From: JAPLXD01 sp041661585
Lineage (GTDB): Bacteria > Patescibacteriota > Minisyncoccia > Moranbacterales > UBA11712
NCBI GenBank assembly: GCA_041661585.1
Contig: JBAZUC010000055.1
Coordinates: 1 to 5,081 of the forward strand
Direction of reading: 5' to 3'
Length of the DNA stretch: 5,081 bases
Below, piece after piece: positions 1 through 4,905 of the stretch (the first letter of the stretch is position 1; every line of letters starts with the position of its first letter). The translations under genes and the position numbers were made by a program. Below the pieces are notes generated by a model that searched no databases, had not been told where the DNA came from, and worked only from the letters and a program-made list of their open reading frames with translations.

Positions 1-1299
1 TTCGGAAAATAATCGGCTATAGTTGGAAACTAGTTTTCTCGAAGTATTTGATAAATAATTTTTTTCATAATCAATCGTCATTTTTATCTTGATTAAATTA
101 TTTTTGAGATTTTCTCGCGCCCGACGGAATCTTTCAAAAATTTCTGCAAGTTGTCCGGATAATATTCGCTCAGTTTCAAGAATATTGTTTTTGTTTTCCG
201 CGAGAATATTTTGAAAGGCATCCAAAATATATTTTTCACTGCTCTCCACTCCGTGGATAGCTTCGTCCCACGGTCGGCGGATCTCAAGCGCCGCGGCGGT
301 CGGCGTCGAGACCATCAAATCCGCAGTGAGCGCCGCGAGAGTGACATCCTGCTCGTGTCCGACGCCTGCCAGCACTGGGATTTTTGAAGTGGCGATTTCG
401 CGCACCAGCACTTCCGCATTAAAGGCCTGCAAACTTTCCATACTCCCTCCCCCGCGAACCAGCACAATAGTATCCAGATCAGGGATATTTTTATTCAGCC
501 ACTTCACACCCTTCACAAGTTCAAAAACCGCTTGCTTGCCTTCCACCCGAGAATCAAAAAATTTTATTTTGTAGCCATAATTTCCGACATTCGAAATGAA
601 ATCCCCGATGGCCGCACCTTGATGAGACGTGATAAGACCAATTTTTTGGATATATTTCGGGAGCGGTTTTTTCCGCTCCGGCGCGAACAATCCTTCGTTT
701 TCCAGTTTCTTTTTCAGCTCTTCGTAGGCTTTTTTCAAAAGCCCTTCTCCGACGAGCTCGATCAGTTTCACTTGAAATGACAAGCGCCCGCTTGGTTTGT
801 AGATATTTGGATAGCCCCAAATGACCACCTCCATTCCCTCTTGAAGCGCGACACCGCTCACATCGTAGTCATTTTTCCAAACAAAACAACTTATCAAGCT
901 CTCTTCATCTTTCCCTTTGATGGAAAAGAAAATATAGTTTCCGCGGATATCGACGCTCGAAACTTCTCCTTTCACTCTTGCTTCGGCATCCTGCAACTTT
1001 TCATTGAGAAAATCCAGATATTCTCCCACCTCAAAAACTTTGCTTTCTTCTTTGAAGCTTTCAACGAACTCTTCGCTCTCCCCATCGCCACGCACCATCG
1101 CCAAAATTTCTTCACCATATTTCGCGTATTTTTTTTCTTTGATTCCTTTCACTTCGAGCAGCTCTGATTTGTTTTGCGGTTTTTTGGAGGCTATCTCCTC
1201 GACCGCCTGGTTTGCTATCACTCGAAAAAGCTCGACCTGATCCCGTCGAGCCGTTTTCATACGCCAGTCTTTCAATTTTTGAAGAAGATTTCTGTCCAA
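1..1299 (-). CDS. xseA: Exodeoxyribonuclease VII large subunit with N-terminal HRDC domain (C-terminus off window)
   Basis: Large subunit of ExoVII, which degrades single-stranded DNA in repair and recombination together with the small subunit XseB. I translated 433 codons without a stop; the 3' end leaves the window. Residues 2-70 resemble an HRDC nucleic-acid-binding domain (LLQKLKDWR, then KPQNKSELLEVKGIKEKKYAKYGEEI in two parts of that helix-turn pattern). Residues 92-185 form the OB-fold (KGEVSSVDIRGNYIFFS, VVIWGYPNIYKPSGRLSF). The nuclease domain starts near 205: GLITSHQGAAIGD (220-233), VRGGGSMESLQAFN (281-294), AGVGHEQDVTLAALTADL (311-328), STPTAAA. D233, R282, H315 and D318 align with E. 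coli D155, R205, H238 and D241. From 345 on it is helical and charged, as in the arm that binds XseB. The start is uncertain: TTG at 1299 keeps HRDC helix 1, while ATG at 1260 would cut it. It follows the upstream gene after 4 nt, with no clear Shine-Dalgarno. Family identity is near certain. Confidence 0.95.
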   Translation of the reverse strand, partial: MDRNLLQKLKDWRMKTARRDQVELFRVIANQAVEEIASKKPQNKSELLEVKGIKEKKYAKYGEEILAMVRGDGESEEFVESFKEESKVFEVGEYLDFLNEKLQDAEARVKGEVSSVDIRGNYIFFSIKGKDEESLISCFVWKNDYDVSGVALQEGMEVVIWGYPNIYKPSGRLSFQVKLIELVGEGLLKKAYEELKKKLENEGLFAPERKKPLPKYIQKIGLITSHQGAAIGDFISNVGNYGYKIKFFDSRVEGKQAVFELVKGVKWLNKNIPDLDTIVLVRGGGSMESLQAFNAEVLVREIATSKIPVLAGVGHEQDVTLAALTADLMVSTPTAAALEIRRPWDEAIHGVESSEKYILDAFQNILAENKNNILETERILSGQLAEIFERFRRARENLKNNLIKIKMTIDYEKNYLSNTSRKLVSNYSRLFSE

Positions 1300-1303
1300 A
1301 TAT

Positions 1304-2068
1304 TTAGGGAATATACTGCTCCGTTATTTTGACGATCTGCTGGTTCGAAATTTCAACTATATACGGAGCATCTTTCAAATGCGACCACGCTGCTGAGGAA
1401 AATATATTTTTGAACTGGTCGATTGTAATTTCCTCATTATTCATGACAATTCCCGTTTGCTCGGCGCTATATGTTTGCATGACAATTTTCACGTCCGGGG
1501 CGATTTCAAATGTCCGAATAAGGGGATTTTGATTGCGGATATAGTAGTCATCATACACGATGCACTCTCCAGATTTGGGACACTTTCCGTCCTCGCGCAG
1601 CGCTTTTTCGGCCGCGTCTCCCGTCAGCCATTGGACATAGTCGATATTGAGATAATTTTTTCCGCTTTTGACATAGACTTTTTTGACGAAGCCGATTTGT
1701 TTTTCCGCGACATACGGTGTTGTTCCTTCCGCGGCCGTCGGCGCTTCACTTGCAGGCGGCTGGACTGCCGGCTCTTCGGAAATATTTGTTGGAACATTTT
1801 CCGGAGCCTTTTCCCGCTTTTTTTGCGCTTCAATCTTTGCCGCCTCAAGCTGTTTTTGCTGCTGGACTATCGCCACGTCTTTCATCTTGGATTCATCCTT
1901 CATTTTTTTATAACTCCAATAGGCTATGCCGGAAACCACGAGTCCGCCAATGACAAGTAAAACGAGGCATCCGCCCAAGATCCAAAAAAGCGTTTTGTTT
2001 CCGCCCTGCGCTTGCGCTGGCTTGGCTGCTTGCGGAATTGCGTTTTCGATTTTTTTGTTTGGTTCCAT
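1304..2068 (-). CDS. Membrane-anchored coiled-coil protein with C-terminal extracytoplasmic domain, function unknown
   Basis: A 254-aa protein of unknown function. Residues 1-26 are polar and probably cytoplasmic, and 27-50 form one transmembrane helix (LFWILGGCLVLLVIGGLVV). Residues 52-88 are rich in K, E, Q and A and likely form a coiled coil, 89-119 are a P/E/A/T-rich linker, and 123-254 look like a folded domain. That domain contains GFVKKVYVKSGKNYLNIDYV, QWLTGDAAEKALREDGKCP, DDYYIRNQNPLIRTFEI and a C-terminal part ending VEISNQQIVKITEQYIP. The YIRN-NP-RTF pattern after a D/E-x-DG segment recalls uncharacterised secreted or lipoprotein domains in Firmicutes and CPR bacteria; I cannot name the family. 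C163 and C169 could pair. I chose ATG 2068, 7 nt after the upstream stop. An in-frame ATG at 2134 would overlap that gene and add a 22-aa basic stretch. There is no Shine-Dalgarno, which suggests translational coupling. Middle gene of a three-gene operon. Confidence 0.88.
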   Translation of the reverse strand: MEPNKKIENAIPQAAKPAQAQGGNKTLFWILGGCLVLLVIGGLVVSGIAYWSYKKMKDESKMKDVAIVQQQKQLEAAKIEAQKKREKAPENVPTNISEEPAVQPPASEAPTAAEGTTPYVAEKQIGFVKKVYVKSGKNYLNIDYVQWLTGDAAEKALREDGKCPKSGECIVYDDYYIRNQNPLIRTFEIAPDVKIVMQTYSAEQTGIVMNNEEITIDQFKNIFSSAAWSHLKDAPYIVEISNQQIVKITEQYIP

Positions 2069-2075
2069 AATGTTT

Positions 2076-3062
2076 TTAATAGCTGCACCACGGATTCGGC
2101 CGTTCATCCGGATCGAGACAGCATTCCAGATCAAGATGCCCTGGCTTGTTTTTCTTGCTCTTGCTGGGCTTATCGTTTTTCTTGGCGCAAACCAGTCTGC
2201 CGCCCGCGACTTTGGCGGAAACCGGACGGCGGGCGGAAATTCTCGGTTTGACCGGAGATTTTGCGGCAGGCCTTGATACCGGAATAAATTTGATGGACGA
2301 AGCGACTTCTTTGTACTCCGGAAAATTTTTGTTCACATCTTTTTCCGGATCAGCTACCGAATCTGCGCCTTCTTTGGCGACCGGAATAACGTCGTACAAA
2401 TAATTATCCTTTGCCACGCTGAAAAAATACGCCGGTTCAAAACAGGCATCGCTTTGCCTGACACTCACTTTCTGAAACACGTTGTTTTCCTCGCCGAGAG
2501 TCAGCTCTTCGGAAAATCGGCAATTGCTTGTGTCTTCTGGAGCATCTTCTTTTCTTATCAGATCATCTGTTTGCTGGATGCTTTTCACTTTCCTTGTTGA
2601 ATATATAGCCACGTCAAAACCAATATAAGGATCGCCCTCTCCGCTCGCGTCTTTTCTGAACTTGTATATCGTTTCGTAGCTGGAATTTTTTGTCGTGGAC
2701 GTTTTGTATTGCATTCCCGTCCAGCTGTCCGGATGCCTGATCTCAAAACCATACCATTGGTTGCGGTATGTATCCCAGCCGGAAGTATCAACCGGCTCCA
2801 AAACAGTTTCACCGATGAATTTTTTCTCGGCTTCGCTGGGAGGCGCCGATGGCTCTTTGGTTCCGATAGATTTCAATTTTCCTCCTCCGAAAATATTCTC
2901 GCCTGATTGATAATAGAGAATCGGCAGGCCAATGGCAAAAAAAGCGAGCAGGATGAAAACCCATTCGATCGTGTGCAGCAGCGGCTTGTTTTTTCGGCTG
3001 AAAGGATGCTTGACGAGACTGACCAATTTTTCGGGAATACTTTTTGTTTTGGTTTTTTGCAT
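2076..3062 (-). CDS. Membrane-anchored protein with 'GFEIRHPDSW' domain and cysteine-rich C-terminal tail
   Basis: A 328-aa envelope protein, first gene of the operon. Residues 1-30 are basic and cytoplasmic, and 33-51 form a single transmembrane anchor (EWVFILLAFFAIGLPILYY). A P/S/E-rich linker (62-90) leads to a domain at 98-261 that opens YRNQWYGFEIRHPDSW and closes FPEYKEVASSIKFI. That frame (YGFEIRHPDSW at the start, EVASSIKFI near the end) is common in uncharacterised, PsbP-like extracytoplasmic domains. C181 and C207 lie within it and may form a disulfide. Residues 262-290 are a basic P/A/R linker, and the tail 291-328 carries LVCAKK then HLDLECCLDPDERPNPWCSY, with cysteines at 292, 314, 315 and 326. 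The tail looks like a separate small module, possibly disulfide-bonded or metal-binding, but its function is not known to me. The ATG at 3062 follows a run of six G's 10 nt upstream, an atypical ribosome-binding site. The promoter is at 3113-3140. Confidence 0.9.
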   Translation of the reverse strand: MQKTKTKSIPEKLVSLVKHPFSRKNKPLLHTIEWVFILLAFFAIGLPILYYQSGENIFGGGKLKSIGTKEPSAPPSEAEKKFIGETVLEPVDTSGWDTYRNQWYGFEIRHPDSWTGMQYKTSTTKNSSYETIYKFRKDASGEGDPYIGFDVAIYSTRKVKSIQQTDDLIRKEDAPEDTSNCRFSEELTLGEENNVFQKVSVRQSDACFEPAYFFSVAKDNYLYDVIPVAKEGADSVADPEKDVNKNFPEYKEVASSIKFIPVSRPAAKSPVKPRISARRPVSAKVAGGRLVCAKKNDKPSKSKKNKPGHLDLECCLDPDERPNPWCSY

Positions 3063-3112
3063 AAGCTTCAGTCCCCCCGGATGAAAAATAATGATTTAGC
3101 TCTCTTGATATT

Positions 3113-3140
3113 ATTATACCAAATATTCTCAAAAACACAA
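3113..3140 (-). promoter_or_regulatory. Sigma-70-type promoter of the three-gene operon
   Basis: On the minus strand, TTGTGT (3135-3140) and a perfect TATAAT (3113-3118) are separated by 16 bp. Transcription would start near 3106, leaving a leader of about 45 nt before the ATG at 3062. The -35 lies about 20 nt past the stop of the SemiSWEET gene. No clear terminator separates the two, so readthrough from the SemiSWEET gene is also possible. Confidence 0.7.
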
Positions 3141-3160
3141 AAACAGAGTTTCTTCCAATT

Positions 3161-3409
3161 CTATTTGTATTTCATCTTAAACCTCGCCAAAATGACCGAG
3201 CAGATGAGCGGGCTGATATTTGTCCAGAGAATAATATGGTCCGGCTTGTATATTCCGTAGAGGATAATAAATACCGACTGCAGAAACAAGATAGCTACAA
3301 AATATCCCGATAAATCTCTGGTCTGTTTCGTTTTCCAGCTTTTATATACCTGGGGCAATAGGCGGATCGTGTTCAAAAGTCCCGCTACAATGCCCAAGAA
3401 AGTCACCAT
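3161..3409 (-). CDS. SemiSWEET-type (PQ-loop, MtN3 family) small sugar transporter
   Basis: An 82-aa membrane protein with three predicted transmembrane helices (about 3-20, 35-53, 58-77), the size and layout of bacterial SemiSWEETs, which form homodimers and move sugars down their gradient across the cytoplasmic membrane. The PQ motif is P19-Q20 in LNTIRLLPQVYKSW. It is followed by TKQTRDLSGYF, close to the TKQTRD-S segment of the characterised Leptospira SemiSWEET as I remember it. N64 in IILWTNI sits at the position of the conserved asparagine of the transport pocket, with W62 nearby. The actual substrate cannot be read from the sequence. It starts at ATG 3409, with GTG as the second codon and no Shine-Dalgarno in the short leader. 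It is probably transcribed alone, or reads through into the downstream operon. Confidence 0.88.
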   Translation of the reverse strand: MVTFLGIVAGLLNTIRLLPQVYKSWKTKQTRDLSGYFVAILFLQSVFIILYGIYKPDHIILWTNISPLICSVILARFKMKYK

Positions 3410-3433
3410 TTTTTTGCTATGTATTGTTTCCCC

Positions 3434-3442
3434 ATTATATCA
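3434..3442 (-). promoter_or_regulatory. Extended -10 promoter of the SemiSWEET gene
   Basis: The minus strand reads TGATATAAT: a perfect TATAAT (3434-3439) preceded by the TG of an extended -10 element. No good -35 is visible at 16-18 bp. Predicted start near 3427 gives a leader of about 17 nt with no Shine-Dalgarno. The promoter abuts the terminator stem at 3449-3464. Confidence 0.6.
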
Positions 3443-3443
3443 C

Positions 3444-3469
3444 AAAAGCAGGGATAAAACCCTGTTTTT
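3444..3469 (-). terminator. Bidirectional intrinsic terminator after the Nudix gene
   Basis: CAGGG (3449-3453), loop ATAAAA, CCCTG (3460-3464), flanked by AAAA on one side and TTTTT on the other. Both strands therefore show a hairpin followed by a T run. In this context it ends the minus-strand Nudix transcript (stop codon at 3509), about 45 nt downstream of that gene. Confidence 0.75.
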
Positions 3470-3472
3470 GCT

Positions 3473-3486
3473 GTTCCGCTTGGAAC
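3473..3486. repeat. Small inverted repeat next to the terminator
   Basis: GTTCC (3473-3477), loop GCTT, GGAAC (3482-3486) form a perfect 5-bp hairpin between the Nudix stop codon and the terminator. It may be an extra 3' UTR stem that stabilises the transcript. It is short enough to be chance. Confidence 0.4.
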
Positions 3487-3508
3487 CTTGTTTGGAAAGC
3501 TTATCCGC

Positions 3509-4099
3509 TCACTTTTTGCTAAGAATGTTTTCAGGAGAGGTGATTTTTGTGGAATTTGGAGATTTGAGATATTCATTAGTCTTCAAAATCAAAACGCAGC
3601 TAGGTCCATTAGTAATTATGCTATTCATCACCATCTTGACTGCCTCTTCTAACTTGACCTTAACCAGCTTGATTTTCTTTGCTCCTTTCTGGTGATCTTT
3701 TCCGAATTTCAGTTTCCTTGCTAAAAAAATTGTATGTGGCGCCTTGATAGCAACATTAAACGGATTAACCAAGCCCAAGTCAATCCACTCTTCCGCTTCT
3801 ATGCCTAATTCTTCTCTTAGCTCTCTCTTCGCAGTATCTAGCGGTTTTTCATTATTATTAACCGCACCGCTTACGGTCTCAATACCATCTTTTCCCGTTG
3901 AATAGCGAAACTGGTCAGCCAAATAAACATACCCATCGTTATCAAGTGAGAGAGCTGAAATACCATCCTCCATTTCGACAAGACTAACTATCCCTTCTTT
4001 TCCATCTGGCCTGATAACCTTGTCCTCGCAAACTTTCATCCAGTTATTTTTGTATTTTTCATGGCTTTCTATTATTTTCCATGGACCGTTTGTTTTCAT
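3509..4099 (-). CDS. Nudix hydrolase, ADP-ribose pyrophosphatase-like
   Basis: A 196-aa cytoplasmic hydrolase of nucleoside diphosphates linked to another moiety. The Nudix box is complete and canonical at residues 78-100: G78, E84, then R92-E93-L94-x-E96-E97-x-G99-I100, matching Gx5Ex7REUxEExGU, where the glutamates bind the catalytic metal. Upstream, the strands ISALSLDNDGYVYLADQFRY and GIETVSG resemble the N-terminal part of NudF/ADP-ribose-type enzymes. Downstream, NPFNVAIKAPHTIFLARKL and a final helix with NGPSCVLILK fit the same fold. The substrate is not certain; ADP-ribose or a nucleotide sugar is the best guess from the family. The last 15 residues (SPNSTKITSPENILS) look disordered. 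Start is ATG 4099, with no Shine-Dalgarno and an A/T-rich leader. The gene is monocistronic, lying between terminators at 4221-4260 and 3444-3469. Confidence 0.93.
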   Translation of the reverse strand: MKTNGPWKIIESHEKYKNNWMKVCEDKVIRPDGKEGIVSLVEMEDGISALSLDNDGYVYLADQFRYSTGKDGIETVSGAVNNNEKPLDTAKRELREELGIEAEEWIDLGLVNPFNVAIKAPHTIFLARKLKFGKDHQKGAKKIKLVKVKLEEAVKMVMNSIITNGPSCVLILKTNEYLKSPNSTKITSPENILSKK

Positions 4100-4220
4100 A
4101 ATGTTTATTTAAAATAATCTATTTACCAATTCTTGCAACATTTTTATTAAGTTTATCACAAACACTCGAAATATACCATCCGAGCGGATTCGAAATGAAC
4201 TATTTTTCTGGGTGATATCG
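4100..4220 (-). promoter_or_regulatory. Upstream region of the Nudix gene with an imperfect dyad
   Basis: This A/T-rich stretch must hold the Nudix promoter, but no hexamer pair stands out. The least bad is TTGCAA, 16 bp, TATTTT, which would put the start almost at the ATG and give a near-leaderless mRNA. A dyad ATCCG-AG-CGGAT lies at 4178-4189, with CGAAAT on each side (4167-4172 and 4191-4196). It could be an operator, but I have no regulator to match to it. Confidence 0.3.
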
Positions 4221-4260
4221 CAAAAAGAAAAGCCGTGCTCGTAATTTCCGAGACACGGCT
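4221..4260 (-). terminator. Intrinsic terminator of the 86-aa gene
   Basis: AGCCGTG plus CTCG (4231-4241) pair with CGAG and CACGGCT (4249-4252 and 4254-4260), with one bulged base and a 7-nt loop, giving an 11-bp stem. On the minus strand the stem is followed by TTTTCTTTTT. It lies 28 nt after the stop of the gene at 4289. Confidence 0.88.
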
Positions 4261-4288
4261 AAGTGACGCTTTGATAATTGAATTGAGT

Positions 4289-4549
4289 TTACATCTCTTC
4301 CACTTCCATGCCTGGATGCCGGCCGAAGTAACGCCTCACCCTGGCAATGGCTTCATCTTTTGTCATCTTAAAAATCTCGTCTCCGTAGGAAAGCATCAAA
4401 AGGCATTCATGATAGTTTTCATACCGAATACTCTCGATGCGAATACCTTTTCCTTCGATATTCTCCCGAATATATTTTTCGAGAGGAAGTCTGGAAACCC
4501 AGGGATGCAACTTGACGAAAAGCCACAAAGAGCTGCTGTCCTCCGGCAT
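4289..4549 (-). CDS. Small hypothetical protein (86 aa)
   Basis: I do not recognise this protein. It is soluble, with no signal peptide or membrane helix. After a short polar start (MPEDSSS) come a hydrophobic, aromatic strand (LWLFVKLHPWVSRL), a predicted helix (PLEKYIRENIEG), a pair of strands (GIRIESIRYENYHECLLMLSYGDEI) and a basic C-terminal helix (TKDEAIARVRRYFGRH) ending in an acidic tail (GMEVEEM). This alpha/beta layout could suit a small RNA- or protein-binding fold, but that is a guess. The start is secure: AAGGAG lies 7 nt upstream of ATG 4549, and an in-frame TGA sits just before it. Coding status is supported by that site and by the terminator 28 nt after the stop. Its mRNA leader contains an intrinsic terminator, so expression is probably conditional. 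Confidence 0.8.
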   Translation of the reverse strand: MPEDSSSLWLFVKLHPWVSRLPLEKYIRENIEGKGIRIESIRYENYHECLLMLSYGDEIFKMTKDEAIARVRRYFGRHPGMEVEEM

Positions 4550-4556
4550 AGTTCAT

Positions 4557-4562
4557 CTCCTT
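4557..4562 (-). promoter_or_regulatory. Shine-Dalgarno of the 86-aa gene
   Basis: AAGGAG on the minus strand, 7 nt before ATG 4549. It fixes the start and is the only canonical site at normal spacing among the well-supported genes of this window; the others have weak or no sites. Confidence 0.85.
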
Positions 4563-4582
4563 TTTCAAAAATTTTAAGGTAC

Positions 4583-4605
4583 AAAAAAAACGACCCTTTG
4601 GGGTC
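4583..4605 (-). terminator. Intrinsic terminator or attenuator in the leader of the 86-aa gene
   Basis: The minus strand reads GACCC-CAAA-GGGTC followed by G and eight T's (4583-4590), a compact textbook terminator. It lies only 34 nt upstream of ATG 4549 and downstream of the promoter at 4727-4755. No -10/-35 pair fits between it and the Shine-Dalgarno, so the gene can be made only by readthrough or by conditional antitermination. Alternatively it ends a small RNA of about 135 nt. Confidence 0.82.
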
Positions 4606-4635
4606 ATATGCCATTTCTTTTTGAAAATATCTTTT

Positions 4636-4719
4636 TCATATGGTTTTAAAAAATAGCAAACAAACCCAAAAGGCTTTTCTTCGACGAATTTGATTGGAAT
4701 TGTTGTCTGAAATTTTCAT
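4636..4719 (-). CDS. Possible leader peptide ORF (27 aa)
   Basis: A short ORF, MKISDNNSNQIRRR then KAFWVCLLFFKTI, starts within a base or two of the predicted transcription start, so it would be read as a leaderless message. It has a basic middle and a hydrophobic C-terminal half with one Trp and several Phe and Leu codons. Its TGA overlaps the ATG of a second 11-aa ORF (4604-4639, MKKIFSKRNGI), whose own stop falls on the first bases of the terminator stem. This arrangement would let translation affect terminator folding. Neither has a Shine-Dalgarno, and both may be chance in A/T-rich DNA. Confidence 0.25.
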   Translation of the reverse strand: MKISDNNSNQIRRRKAFWVCLLFFKTI

Positions 4720-4726
4720 TGGACTT

Positions 4727-4755
4727 ATTGTATATTGATACTTTGTATATTGCAA
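4727..4755 (-). promoter_or_regulatory. Sigma-70-type promoter upstream of the 86-aa gene
   Basis: On the minus strand, TTGCAA (4750-4755), a 17-bp spacer, and TACAAT (4727-4732). Start predicted at about 4719-4720, giving a leader of about 170 nt. Spacing is ideal and the -10 matches 5 of 6 bases. The direct repeat TTGTATATTG (4728-4737 and 4743-4752, plus strand) overlaps it and could be a regulator site. Confidence 0.6.
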
Positions 4756-4762
4756 ACTTTTG

Positions 4763-4841
4763 CGGTTGACCTGTTGCCAGGGCCTATCAACGACTGTGTG
4801 GGTTCATATTCCAATGAATCGGGGTTCTCAACCGTCCCAGT
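4763..4841. other. Region rich in nested and competing inverted repeats
   Basis: No ORF of note on either strand. CCTG-TTGC-CAGG (4770-4781) sits inside GTTGA/TCAAC (4765-4769 with 4787-4791). CGGTTGA (4763-4769) can instead pair with TCAACCG (4828-4834), a 7-bp alternative that excludes the first. TTCAT/ATGAA (4803-4807 with 4814-4818) and GGTT/AACC are enclosed by ACTG..GGG (4793-4802) with CCCAGT (4836-4841). The layout suggests a folded RNA, but the strand is unknown because either strand folds alike. No known RNA family signature was recognised. Confidence 0.4.
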
Positions 4842-4872
4842 AATATAAGTTGCGCTTAACTACGGGATAAAT

Positions 4873-4905
4873 ATCTCCCTAGAAAGGAGGTGATTCGTGG
4901 GAGAT
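4873..4905. repeat. Hairpin with ribosome-binding sequence in its loop (module 1)
   Basis: ATCTCCC (4873-4879) and GGGAGAT (4899-4905) form a perfect 7-bp stem around a 19-nt loop. On the plus strand the loop holds AGAAAGGAGGTGAT (4881-4894), complementary over 14 nt to the usual 3' end of bacterial 16S rRNA. On the minus strand the loop reads like that 16S 3' end itself. It is not the end of a 16S gene, because the bases before it do not match the conserved sequence there. The 13-mer TCTCCCTAGAAAG (4874-4886) is shared with the second module. Confidence 0.6.

Noticed and set aside
554..820. 88-aa minus-strand ORF rich in Arg
   Set aside because: It overlaps xseA in another frame of the same strand and shows no domain.
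326..1240. Several plus-strand ORFs of 78-108 aa
   Set aside because: They are antisense to xseA, whose minus-strand frame gives a clear conserved protein; they have Ser/Phe-rich, low-complexity translations.
2069..2134. Upstream in-frame ATG extending the coiled-coil protein by 22 aa
   Set aside because: It would overlap the preceding gene by about 59 bp and add a basic stretch unlike the rest; ATG 2068 gives a normal 7-nt gap.
1457..2276. Plus-strand ORFs of 116-167 aa opposite the envelope genes
   Set aside because: Cys/Phe-rich mirror translations of real minus-strand genes, with no supporting signals.
4396..4614. 72-aa and 62-aa minus-strand ORFs overlapping the 86-aa gene
   Set aside because: They cross the terminator, lack a ribosome-binding site of their own, and compete with a frame that has a canonical one.
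4798..4818. T-loop-like GGGTTCATATTCC, possible tRNA or tmRNA end
   Set aside because: The flanks do not pair as a T stem, and there is no acceptor, anticodon arm or CCA in reach.
4881..4895. True 3' end of a 16S rRNA gene on the minus strand
   Set aside because: Only the last 14 nt match; the highly conserved bases just before that end are missing and no 16S helices lie to the right.
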